This document shows positions 5,967-12,813 of a stretch of 21,342 nucleotides of DNA, piece after piece. Every line of letters begins with the position of its first letter. Within the stretch, counting starts at the first letter, position 1. This stretch comes from a bacterium. Lineage in GTDB: Bacteria; Patescibacteriota; Minisyncoccia; Portnoybacterales; JAGGTM01. The notes under the pieces are model-generated. The model saw nothing but the letters and a program-made list of their open reading frames with translations, ran no database searches and was not told the origin of the DNA. Where the stretch lies: NCBI GenBank assembly GCA_021163745.1, contig JAGGTM010000078.1, positions 1 to 21,342 on the forward strand, in the 5' to 3' direction. The position numbers and the translations under genes were made by a program.

Positions 5967-8627
5967 ATGGATGAAAAACTTCCAAAAAACGCAGGTCACC
6001 GACTTCCCCCTCAAAATATAGATGCGGAAGAATCTGTTTTGGGATGTCTGATGTTAGATAAAGAAGCAATCATAAAAGTTGCGGATATTTTAAAGCCGGA
6101 AGATTTTTACAAAGATATACACGGCGCCATATACTCAACAATGCTTGAGCTTTATGAAAAAGGAGAGCCCATCGATTTGTTAAATCTTTCCAACCGTCTG
6201 CAGGAAAAAGGATTGTTAGAAGAAATCGGCGGAGTAAGTTATCTTACCAATTTAGTGAATACCGTAGCAAGTCCATATAATGTAGTTAATTATGCAAAAA
6301 TAGTGAGACGGAAAAAAATTTTAAGAGATTTAATTGATACCGCTTATTATATTAGCGAACTTGGATATCATGAAGAAAAAGATGTAGATGAACTAGTTGA
6401 TGAAGCAGAAAAGAAAATTTTCTCTATTTCGCAGCAAAGTTTAAAAGAGGGTTTTATCCCATTAAAATCTACATTAGAAGATACCTTTGAAAGAATTGAT
6501 AAGTTACATAAATCCGAAGGAGTGCTAAGAGGGGTTCCAACGGGATTTACAGATTTGGATAATTATCTGGCAGGATTACAAAAATCTGACCTGATTATTT
6601 TAGCCGCGCGACCCAGCTTGGGAAAAACATCTCTTGCCTTAGATATTGCCAGACACGTAGGAATAAAATACAAAATTCCAGTTGGAATATTTAGTTTAGA
6701 AATGTCAAAAGAACAGGTTGTGGACAGAATCTTAGCCGCAGAAGCAGGAATTTCATTATGGAGAATGAGAACGGGAAAATTAATAAAGGAAGGTCCAGAA
6801 AGTGATTTCTCTAAAATTCAGGAAACTATGGATATATTAGCAAATTCTCCCGTATTTATTAACGATGCTCCATCTCCCACTATTATGGAAATACGCACAA
6901 TGGCACGTAGGTTGCAGGCGGAGCACGGATTGGGGCTTTTGACTATAGATTATTTGCAAATGATAAAACCAAGAAATCCATCTGACTCTCCGGTCCAACA
7001 GGTAAGCGATATATCCAGATCTATAAAATCATTGGCTAGAGAATTAGATATCCCGGTTTTAGCAGTATCCCAACTTTCCAGAGCAGTAGAAGTACGAACC
7101 CCACCTATCCCGCGACTTTCTGATTTAAGAGAAAGCGGCTGTCTAACTGGAGATACCTTAATTATTAAAGCAGACACCGGAGAAAGAATACCTATTAAAA
7201 AATTAGCCCAAAGAAAAATTCAAAAACCGATTAAAATTTTAGCCGTAAACAAACATTATAAATTAACTCCTCATTGGATGATTAAAGCATTTTATTCCGG
7301 TAAAAAAATGGTTTTTGAGCTTAAAACTAAAAGCGGGCGAAAAATTAAAGCCAGTAGCAATCACCCATTTCTAAAATTAGAAGGATGGGTACCATTAGAA
7401 CAACTCAAAAAGGGAGATTGCATTGCCTTACCACGTAATCTCAATATAGAAACCTCGCCAAATCCTCTTTCAAAAGATGAAATTATCTTACTGGCTCATC
7501 TTTTAGGAGACGGTTGCGTCTTACCAAATCAACCATTTCATTATACTAGCTCGGATAAAGAAAATATTAAAACTGTAGAAAAAACTGCTAATAAATTATT
7601 TGGGATTAAAGGACGAATAATAAAGCAAAAGAACTGGTACCATATTTATCTCCCCAGTCCGTACCATTTAACCCATAAAAAACATCATCCTATAACTAAT
7701 TGGTTTAAAAAACTTAACATCAAATTAGTCCATTCTTGGAAAAAACGAATACCTGAAAAACTCTTTCAATGCGATAAAAAGCATATTGCACTTTTTCTAA
7801 AACACCTTTGGGCCACAGACGGAAATCTAAGTTGGAAACATATTAAAGGTAGAAACCCATCAGGAAATATTTATTACTCTACTTCAAGTAGAATAATGGC
7901 TGAACAGGTCCAACATCTTCTTTTGAGATTGGGCATTCAAAGTTCGTTAAGAAAGGTTAAATCAAAAAAAGGATACCGCTTGATGTATTATATTTATATT
8001 GAAGGTTCAGAAAACCAATTGAAATTTCTTTATAATGTAGGAATAGCGGACAAAAGAGAGAAAATAGTATCTAATATGATATCAAAATTAAAAAAAATTA
8101 CCCCAAATCCAAATAGAGATATTATTCCTAAGGAAAGCTGGAAAATTTTAATCACTCCAATAAAAGAAGAAATGGGATTAAGTTGGAGAGCATTTAGTCA
8201 AGGTATAAATACCGCCTATTGCGGAACCTCGCTTTTTCAAAGTGGGGTCAGCAGAGCAAGAATGTTAAGAATTTATAAGGTGCTTAATCATCCTAGTATT
8301 TTAGACATAGCCAATTCAGATATATTTTGGGATGAAATTGTTTCTATAAAACCACTTGGAGTAAAAGATGTATATGATGCAACCGTGGAAGGTGCTCATA
8401 ATTTTGTGGCAAATGATATCATTCTGCATAACTCTTTAGAACAAGATAGTGATGTGGTTTTGTTTATTTATCGAGAGGATAAATATAAGCAAAATACAGA
8501 AAGAAAAAATATAGCAGATATTTATATCGCAAAACATAGAAATGGCCCCACAGGAAAAATAGAACTATACTTCAATGAAAATCAAGTCAGTTTTAAGAAT
8601 TTAGAAAAAGGATTTTCCTCAGAGTAA
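5967..8627 (+). CDS. dnaB: Replicative DNA helicase DnaB interrupted by an intein
   Basis: Hexameric 5'-3' fork helicase. The N-terminal DnaB domain (PPQNIDAEESVLGCLM onward, about 14-110) binds primase. The RecA-like ATPase follows, with Walker A ARPSLGKTS (214-222), Walker B around TIDYLQM (D328), and the SQLSRAVE / DLRESG region. After residue 391 the reading frame enters a 431-residue intein (392-822). It then resumes with SLEQDSDVVLFIYRE, the normal continuation after DLRESG, ending with HRNGPTGKIELYF. Spliced DnaB would be 455 aa, the usual size. The start ATG is immediately downstream of a TATAAT box, suggesting leaderless translation. A hairpin follows the stop directly, and recR starts 43 bp later. 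Confidence 0.97.
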   Translation: MDEKLPKNAGHRLPPQNIDAEESVLGCLMLDKEAIIKVADILKPEDFYKDIHGAIYSTMLELYEKGEPIDLLNLSNRLQEKGLLEEIGGVSYLTNLVNTVASPYNVVNYAKIVRRKKILRDLIDTAYYISELGYHEEKDVDELVDEAEKKIFSISQQSLKEGFIPLKSTLEDTFERIDKLHKSEGVLRGVPTGFTDLDNYLAGLQKSDLIILAARPSLGKTSLALDIARHVGIKYKIPVGIFSLEMSKEQVVDRILAAEAGISLWRMRTGKLIKEGPESDFSKIQETMDILANSPVFINDAPSPTIMEIRTMARRLQAEHGLGLLTIDYLQMIKPRNPSDSPVQQVSDISRSIKSLARELDIPVLAVSQLSRAVEVRTPPIPRLSDLRESGCLTGDTLIIKADTGERIPIKKLAQRKIQKPIKILAVNKHYKLTPHWMIKAFYSGKKMVFELKTKSGRKIKASSNHPFLKLEGWVPLEQLKKGDCIALPRNLNIETSPNPLSKDEIILLAHLLGDGCVLPNQPFHYTSSDKENIKTVEKTANKLFGIKGRIIKQKNWYHIYLPSPYHLTHKKHHPITNWFKKLNIKLVHSWKKRIPEKLFQCDKKHIALFLKHLWATDGNLSWKHIKGRNPSGNIYYSTSSRIMAEQVQHLLLRLGIQSSLRKVKSKKGYRLMYYIYIEGSENQLKFLYNVGIADKREKIVSNMISKLKKITPNPNRDIIPKESWKILITPIKEEMGLSWRAFSQGINTAYCGTSLFQSGVSRARMLRIYKVLNHPSILDIANSDIFWDEIVSIKPLGVKDVYDATVEGAHNFVANDIILHNSLEQDSDVVLFIYREDKYKQNTERKNIADIYIAKHRNGPTGKIELYFNENQVSFKNLEKGFSSE
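7140..8432 (+). mobile_element. DnaB intein with LAGLIDADG homing endonuclease
   Basis: A 431-residue in-frame protein-splicing element. It starts at C392 (CLTGDTLI) and ends in HN (N822), with the C-extein starting at Ser823. The penultimate His, the terminal Asn and the block B motif SSNHPF (H466) are intact, so splicing should work. The C-terminal block reads VYDATVEGAHNFVANDIILHN. The central endonuclease has two LAGLIDADG-type helices, LAHLLGDG (D515) and LWATDGN (D618), both with their acidic residue, so homing could still occur. The insertion site (DLRESG / S-EQD) is the one used by the Synechocystis DnaB intein. Confidence 0.95.
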
Positions 8628-8663
8628 ACCCCACACCACGGCTGTTAAGCCGTGGTACGGGGT
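8628..8663. repeat. Stop-adjacent hairpin element between dnaB and recR
   Basis: It begins at the base after the dnaB TAA. The arms 8628-8643 and 8648-8663 pair at 14 of 16 positions (ACCCCACACCACGGCT / AGCCGTGGTACGGGGT) around GTTA. GAATTTT follows, then the recR ATG. It resembles the elements after corA and recR. The GGTGA at its right end is also the only Shine-Dalgarno-like sequence for recR. Confidence 0.85.
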
Positions 8664-8670
8664 GAATTTT

Positions 8671-9306
8671 ATGCTTCCAAAATCTTTGCAAAATTTAATA
8701 GAAGAACTATCGAAACTTCCGGATATTGGCCCAAGAGCGGCGACCCGGCTTGCTTTTTATTTATTGAACCAAAAAAATGAAGAAATCCAGAAATTAATAA
8801 ACGCATTTATAAATTTAAAAAAAATAAAATTTTGTTCTCAATGTTTCAATTTTAGCGAAGACGAACTGTGTGATATTTGCAAGGACCAAAAAAGAGACAA
8901 ATCAAAAATTTGTGTGGTAGAAACAGCACTGGATATAATTCCCATAGAAAAAACTAGAGCATATAACGGACTTTATCATGTTTTGGGCGGAGTTATCTCG
9001 CCATCTAATGGAATAGGTCCGGATAAACTAAAGATCAGAGAATTGATTGAACGAATTAAAAAATTAAAAACATCAAACCTCGAGCATCAAACATCAAACA
9101 TTATCGAAATTATTCTAGCCCTTAACCCTACTACTGAAGGAGATACTACAACATTATATCTGGAACGCTTGCTAACCGGTCCAGATTTTCGCGGAGAGAA
9201 AATCGGCATAAAAATAACCCGCTTAGCTCGCGGACTATCAAAAGGCAGTTCTTTGGAGTATATAGACGAAGACACTTTAAAAAATGCAATGCTGGGAAGA
9301 AGATAA
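8671..9306 (+). CDS. recR: Recombination mediator protein RecR
   Basis: Acts with RecF/RecO to load RecA on gapped single-stranded DNA. The N-terminal helix-hairpin-helix is LPDIGPRAATRLAFYLL. The zinc finger is C55-x2-C58 and C67-x2-C70 (CSQCFNF, CDIC). The Toprim domain starts at ICVVETALDI and includes YHVLGGVISPSNGIGP, ALNPTTEGDTT and the closing KITRLARGLSKGSSLEY. It is 211 aa from the ATG at 8671. A GTG at 8662 would add three residues but would lie inside the hairpin element, so ATG is preferred. Residues about 133-144 (KTSNLEHQTSNI), between two Toprim secondary-structure elements, are encoded by a heptamer array. Confidence 0.96.
   Translation: MLPKSLQNLIEELSKLPDIGPRAATRLAFYLLNQKNEEIQKLINAFINLKKIKFCSQCFNFSEDELCDICKDQKRDKSKICVVETALDIIPIEKTRAYNGLYHVLGGVISPSNGIGPDKLKIRELIERIKKLKTSNLEHQTSNIIEIILALNPTTEGDTTTLYLERLLTGPDFRGEKIGIKITRLARGLSKGSSLEYIDEDTLKNAMLGRR
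9068..9102 (+). repeat. Heptamer array inside recR
   Basis: Five units: AAACATC, AAACCTC, GAGCATC, AAACATC, AAACATT. The first 21 bases of the region (from 9061) are identical to those starting at 9612, in the intergenic array downstream of recR. The same repeat family therefore occupies both a gene and the adjacent gap. Confidence 0.9.
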
Positions 9307-9423
9307 ACTTCGCACCACGCTTTTACAGAGATGAACTTGTGATATCCTTCGCCCTATCGATGTATTCATCTATGAGGTTGCGGCCCTGACTGTATAGATA
9401 TGCCTTTCTGTATGGTGCGAGGT
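9307..9423. repeat. Stop-adjacent, possibly branched hairpin element after recR
   Basis: It begins at the base after the recR TAA. The terminal arms 9307-9317 and 9413-9423 pair at all 11 positions (one G-T). Inside, TACAGAG pairs imperfectly with CTTTCTGTA, GATGA with TCATC, and ATCTAT with ATAGAT, so a multi-arm fold is possible. It is followed by GAATTTCAAAAT. It is not a tRNA: no anticodon arm or T-loop fits. Confidence 0.65.
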
Positions 9424-9637
9424 GAATTTCAAAATACTCTGTTATCCGGCTTTGCAATAATATTGCGGAGCTTCGCTCCGCTACTCCAGTATTTTCGCTT
9501 TCACTCTTTATTCTTGAGCCAAAAATATGGATATAAAAACCGCTTATTTAAGCGGATTTTAACTATTTTTCTTCTTAGGTCTCTTAGAAATACATTTGCT
9601 TATTATTTGAAAAATTAAAAACATCAAACCTCAAACA
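9424..9637. other. Intergenic region between recR and rplU: short palindromes, terminator and heptamers
   Basis: It holds GCAATAATATTGC (9453-9465), then a GCGGAG/CTCCGC hairpin, then the convergent terminator (9540-9560). An AAACATC-type heptamer array runs into the rplU stop. A 72-codon open frame crosses this area (9400-9618) but looks spurious. Confidence 0.6.
9540..9560. terminator. Terminator between convergent recR and rplU
   Basis: CCGCTT / AAGCGG stem with an ATTT loop, followed by ATTTTAACTATTTTT on + and preceded by an A-rich stretch that gives a T-run on -. It could end transcripts from both sides. Confidence 0.65.
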
Positions 9638-9646
9638 TTAAACATT
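9619..9646 (+). repeat. Heptamer array overlapping the rplU 3' end
   Basis: Units AAACATC, AAACCTC, AAACATT, AAACATT. On - the rplU stop codon and last codons (GNV) are encoded by the array, so it has defined the C-terminus of L21. Confidence 0.85.
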
Positions 9647-9979
9647 ACCTTTTTTCTTGGAAGATTTTATTATAATGTCTTCTATCTCTACTTCTGTATA
9701 TTGCTGCCTATGCCCTATTTTCTTTTTATATCTTTTCTTTGGTTTATACTTAAAAACAATTATCTTTTTATGCTTTCCTTGTTTTAATACTTTTCCTTTC
9801 ACTTCTGCTCCTTTTACTAATGGATTTCCTATTAAAATTTTATCATCTTTTTCCACTAACAAAACTTGGTCAAAAATAATTTCTTCACCCTCTTTTTTGT
9901 CTATCTTTTCTATTTTTATTTTATCCTGAGGGGAAACAATATATTGTTTCCCTCCGGTCTTTATTACTGCTAATGACAT
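9638..9979 (-). CDS. rplU: 50S ribosomal protein L21
   Basis: Binds 23S rRNA domain in the large subunit. The start MSLAVIKTGGKQYIVSPQDKIKIEKI and the C-terminal KYKPKKRYKKKIGHRQQYTEVEIEDI are classic L21 signatures. It is 113 aa, slightly long because the tail SSKKKGNV is basic and array-encoded at its end. Unusually, rpmA (L27), its common neighbour, is not next to it. It lies 186 bp downstream of rmuC, with a heptamer-rich gap between. No Shine-Dalgarno sequence or clear promoter is seen, so readthrough from rmuC is likely. Confidence 0.96.
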   Translation of the reverse strand: MSLAVIKTGGKQYIVSPQDKIKIEKIDKKEGEEIIFDQVLLVEKDDKILIGNPLVKGAEVKGKVLKQGKHKKIIVFKYKPKKRYKKKIGHRQQYTEVEIEDIIIKSSKKKGNV

Positions 9980-9990
9980 AATAAATTAAG

Positions 9991-10159
9991 CGCAAAGCGT
10001 AAAAGTAATTAAAAAATCCGAAATCCGAAATCCGAAATTCGAAACAAATTCGAATTTAGATTTAAATAAATTAACTTTACGCTTTAAGTTGTAACTTTGC
10101 GCTTTGCGCTTTGAGCTTTACGCTTGAATGTTATTTGTAATTTGTGATTTGTAATTTAC
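9991..10159. repeat. Heptamer arrays of opposite orientation between rmuC and rplU
   Basis: The left part has AAGCGCA/AAGCGTA words and AAATCCG three times plus AAATTCG (10014-10041). The right part is nine units in one register, 10097-10159 (TTGCGCT twice, TTGAGCT, TTACGCT, TGAATGT, TATTTGT, AATTTGT, GATTTGT, AATTTAC). Left AAGCGCAAAGCGT can pair with right ACGCTTT and GCGCTTTGCGCTT, so the gap could fold back on itself. Confidence 0.85.
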
Positions 10160-10165
10160 CTATTC

Positions 10166-11203
10166 TCATGTTTCAGACTCCGTCGCGCTTCGAACTTCCT
10201 TCTTTTTTGCTTCAATTTCTCCTTCTTTTTCTATTTCTATCATGCTTATATTATCAATAGAAGAAGACAATCTGCTATATCTATTACTCACCTTCTCGCT
10301 CGCCGATTTGGTACGGGAAATATGCGTAAGAAGAACTCCTAATTCTTCGCTAAACTTATCTCTCTCTTGTTGAATTGCCTTTAATCCATTCCAAATTCTC
10401 TTTGTTAACTCCTCAATTCTTGCGCCTTCCAATCCTATCATTACCACTTTTAAAAAATAATAGAAATTATTCGGAGAAACAAAATATACTTTCTTGTTAT
10501 ATCCATAATGAAGCAAATCATCATTTTTTGCAACCAATTCATAGTAAATCAACTCTGAGGGAATATACATCACCGCAAAATCCACTGTCCCTTCCTCTGG
10601 TAAAATATATTTTTTGGCAATATCATCAATATGTTTTTTAATATCCCTTCTAAAATCTCTTAAATGTATCTCGCGTTCTCTTTCGTCTTTTGCCTTATGC
10701 ATTCTCTGAAAACTCTCCATAGGAAATTTCGAATCAATAGGAATTATCCCCTGCTTTGTTTTTATAATAGCATCTACCTCCGTCTGATTAGAATTAAACT
10801 TATAAGGACAAGAAAAGCTAGAACGAGGGAAAATCTGTTCTAATAAATCTCTCAACACCTGTTCTCCTAAATTTCCTCTTAACTTTGGGGAGCGCAAAAC
10901 CTCCTGAAGATTTTTCATTTCTCTACCGATTTCCTGAAATATCCCCAATTCTTTTGAAAGCTGAGCATAAACTTGTGCTTGGGTCTTAGCATGGTCTCTT
11001 AATTGCCTATACATTTCTGAAGTGGTTCTATCTAATTTCTCGTCAAGCCCTCTTTTTAAAAGGTCAATAGCCATTTGCCATTTCTGCTCCTGTTGTTCTT
11101 GATGAGATTTCTGAATTTTTTCAATCTTTTTAATAAAATAAAAAAACCCGCCTAAAATAAAAATTATTAAAGCAATAAATACAAAAATATAAATATTTCC
11201 CAT
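10166..11203 (-). CDS. rmuC: RmuC-family DNA recombination/repair protein
   Basis: The RmuC family limits inversions at short inverted repeats in E. coli and has a nuclease-like core. An N-terminal membrane helix (about 4-24) is followed by a coiled coil (about 26-100). The RmuC domain then runs from GNLGEQVLRDLLEQIFP through EVDAIIKTKQGIIPIDSKFPMESF and VDFAVMYIPSELIYYELV to the YYFLKVVMIGLEGARIEEL region. The C-terminal tail is charged. At 345 aa it is a short but complete form. A near-consensus promoter ends so close to the ATG that the mRNA should be almost leaderless. Its family role with inverted repeats is notable in a window this rich in them. Confidence 0.93.
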   Translation of the reverse strand: MGNIYIFVFIALIIFILGGFFYFIKKIEKIQKSHQEQQEQKWQMAIDLLKRGLDEKLDRTTSEMYRQLRDHAKTQAQVYAQLSKELGIFQEIGREMKNLQEVLRSPKLRGNLGEQVLRDLLEQIFPRSSFSCPYKFNSNQTEVDAIIKTKQGIIPIDSKFPMESFQRMHKAKDEREREIHLRDFRRDIKKHIDDIAKKYILPEEGTVDFAVMYIPSELIYYELVAKNDDLLHYGYNKKVYFVSPNNFYYFLKVVMIGLEGARIEELTKRIWNGLKAIQQERDKFSEELGVLLTHISRTKSASEKVSNRYSRLSSSIDNISMIEIEKEGEIEAKKKEVRSATESET

Positions 11204-11215
11204 AAATTTTTTTCT

Positions 11216-11244
11216 ATTATAATCTCAAAATTAAAAATTGACAA
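11216..11244 (-). promoter_or_regulatory. rmuC promoter, near consensus
   Basis: On - the -35 TTGTCA (11239-11244), 17-base spacer and perfect -10 TATAAT (11216-11221). The expected start near 11209 leaves about 6 bases before the ATG (11201-11203) and no room for a Shine-Dalgarno sequence. Confidence 0.8.
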
Positions 11245-11285
11245 GGGGCTTCCTTCATTCTTTCCCTCCAAAAAAGAGAAAGATT

Positions 11286-12221
11286 TTAAGAGGAGAGTTG
11301 TGAAGAGTATCTAATCATCAAGTTTTTTGCCATTTTTAAGCTTTTTAAAAGTTCTTCCGAATCCAATTCTTTTTCTTTTCTTCTAATCAAAATAGTAGGG
11401 CCTTTAAATGTTCTTGGTTTTAAAATAATATCTCCCTTCCTCTTTAATTTTTCTATCATAATATTTTCATCCTCATTTCTACCTACGATTATTTTTATAC
11501 CACCCTCCCAAAAATGCCTGCCTACTTTCAACAAAGCAATATCATCAATATTGCAATTTGGCCATTTTTTTATCAATTCTCTTACGCGAACAGAAAAAGA
11601 AGGATCTGTTAATAAACATCCCCCCGCAGGAGTGGGATAATTTTTAATATTAAATTTTACTGCCAAGGCAATTTGTCTTTTACGAGAACGACCCTGAAAA
11701 TCTTTCAATTTCTCTCTGTCTATCCATTTTTCTTTCTCCGGTATAGTTTCCTTTAGTAACTTAGCAGATAATGGACGGAGTAAATAACTTTCCACGCCCG
11801 ATTTTTTCTCAATCAATTCCAGGGCATTTCTATTTTGCGAAAAAGGACGTTCTCCTAAAACCTCTCCCGTGGCTAAGAATTTTTTCTGGTATATCCACTC
11901 ACTTTTTTTAGTGCCCTTCCACAAGAACTTCTTCGCTTTTTTCATCATCAAAATTTTGCAATCTATACATGGATTCATGTTTTTCCCGTATCCATAAACT
12001 GGATTCTTTATAATCTTAAGCATCTCTTCGGAAATATCACATATTTTTAGTCGGATATTTAGTTTATTCGCCCATTTGTTTGCTATATCTGAAGAATCAA
12101 AAAAATAACTGGTAAAACAAATACCAGTTACATCTATTTTTTGTTCCTTTAATAATTTAACTGCCAGTATAGAATCTAAGCCTCCGGAAAAAAGCACCAA
12201 GGCCTTTGACTTGTTGCTCAT
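11286..12221 (-). CDS. PP-loop ATPase, probable tRNA thiouridylase (MnmA/ThiI-like)
   Basis: ATP-pyrophosphatase-type enzyme likely to thiolate tRNA. The PP-loop is FSGGLDS (11-17). The conserved cysteines are C85 and C88 (NPCIDC) and C202 (PAGGCLLTD), the pattern of a two-cysteine thiolation mechanism as in MnmA. GEVLGERPFSQNR and REKLKDFQGRSRKRQIALA are characteristic of a distinct branch of this superfamily. It is shorter than MnmA and lacks a THUMP domain, so the modified position cannot be assigned. An AAGGAG Shine-Dalgarno overlaps the stop of the preceding EF-Tu-like gene, with 12 bases between the genes, indicating one operon. No terminator is obvious downstream. Confidence 0.82.
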   Translation of the reverse strand: MSNKSKALVLFSGGLDSILAVKLLKEQKIDVTGICFTSYFFDSSDIANKWANKLNIRLKICDISEEMLKIIKNPVYGYGKNMNPCIDCKILMMKKAKKFLWKGTKKSEWIYQKKFLATGEVLGERPFSQNRNALELIEKKSGVESYLLRPLSAKLLKETIPEKEKWIDREKLKDFQGRSRKRQIALAVKFNIKNYPTPAGGCLLTDPSFSVRVRELIKKWPNCNIDDIALLKVGRHFWEGGIKIIVGRNEDENIMIEKLKRKGDIILKPRTFKGPTILIRRKEKELDSEELLKSLKMAKNLMIRYSSQLSS

Positions 12222-12233
12222 AATTTAAACTCC

Positions 12234-12500
12234 TTATTCTACTACCTTGTACACATCATCATTCTCTCTTACCGGCTCATTTACTTTTAATCCGATTGCC
12301 TGTCCTTTTTTTGCGGTATCCACATTTTCATGTTCAATCTGCATTGACTCTACTTCTTGGGTAAAGTCTGTAGTAGCACCTTTAATATGAATGACATCAC
12401 CTACCTTTAATGTATCTTTTAATTCAATGACTGCTACAGATATGTTGTTAAAATAATGCGTTACTTTACCTATTAATTTTTCTTCTTGCTCATTTGCCAT
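12234..12500 (-). CDS. EF-Tu domain 2-like small protein
   Basis: 88 residues that look like an isolated translation-factor domain 2 beta-barrel. LIGKVTHYFNNISVAVIEL, LKVGDVIHIKGATTDFTQEVESMQIEHE and KKGQAIGLKV match the barrel strands of EF-Tu/IF2-type factors, and there is no GTPase domain. Similar stand-alone proteins are annotated only as translation elongation factor-like, and the function is unknown. The gene lies between tRNA-Glu and a probable tRNA thiouridylase and overlaps the thiouridylase's Shine-Dalgarno. A role around tRNA or tRNA modification is a reasonable inference. No Shine-Dalgarno sequence is seen in front of its ATG. Confidence 0.8.
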   Translation of the reverse strand: MANEQEEKLIGKVTHYFNNISVAVIELKDTLKVGDVIHIKGATTDFTQEVESMQIEHENVDTAKKGQAIGLKVNEPVRENDDVYKVVE

Positions 12501-12591
12501 AATGATTTTAATTTAAAACAAAACCGACCTTTTTTAAAATGTGCTGATTACTATAGCAAGTAGCAACAATTCACCATCAATTAAATTTTTG

Positions 12592-12665
12592 TAGCCCCGG
12601 CGGGATTTGAACCCGCGATCTTCTGCCTGAGAAGCAGATGTCCTAGGCCGCTAGACGACGGGGCC
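12592..12665 (-). tRNA. tRNA-Glu (anticodon CTC)
   Basis: A full cloverleaf on -. The acceptor GGCCCCG / CGGGGCT has a G-U first pair, and the D arm contains GTCTAGCGGCCTAGGAC. The anticodon stem TCTGC/GCAGA holds the loop TTCTCAG (anticodon CTC, reading GAG), and the T arm is GCGGG-TTCAAAT-CCCGC. The discriminator is A and CCA is not encoded. The EF-Tu-like gene follows 91 bp downstream. Confidence 0.95.
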
Positions 12666-12681
12666 AATTGCAGTTACTTAT

Positions 12682-12710
12682 AATCTAACATATAAAAATA
12701 GATTTGTTAA
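12682..12710 (-). promoter_or_regulatory. Possible promoter for tRNA-Glu
   Basis: On -, TTAACA (12705-12710), 17-base spacer, TAGATT (12682-12687), about 16 bases before the mature tRNA 5' end. It is a moderate match only. The rest of 12711-12775 shows nothing recognisable. Confidence 0.4.
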
Positions 12711-12775
12711 TAATAATCAGAGCAATGTTTTTTAAATTTATTCTACCAAAAATTATTACTTTAGCAAGAAAGAAT

Positions 12776-12805
12776 AAAGCCTGCAGATAAATTCCCACAG
12801 GCTTT
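12776..12805 (-). terminator. Terminator after the GNAT acetyltransferase
   Basis: On -, AAAGCCTG and CAGGCTTT form an 8-bp stem around a 14-base loop, followed by ATTCTTTCTTGC. It lies 8 bases past the gene's stop. Confidence 0.65.
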
Positions 12806-12813
12806 TGGAAAAT

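Noticed and set aside
9307..9423. Degenerate tRNA in the recR-downstream element
   Set aside because: The terminal stem is 11 bp, no TTC-type T-loop or 5-bp anticodon arm fits, and the arms are in the wrong proportions.
9400..9618. A 72-codon open frame on + between recR and rplU
   Set aside because: It crosses the recR-downstream hairpin element, a GCGGAG/CTCCGC hairpin and the terminator, has no RBS and has low-complexity composition. It is most likely chance.
144..10159. Heptamer arrays as CRISPR repeats
   Set aside because: Units are 7 bases with no spacers and no cas genes nearby.
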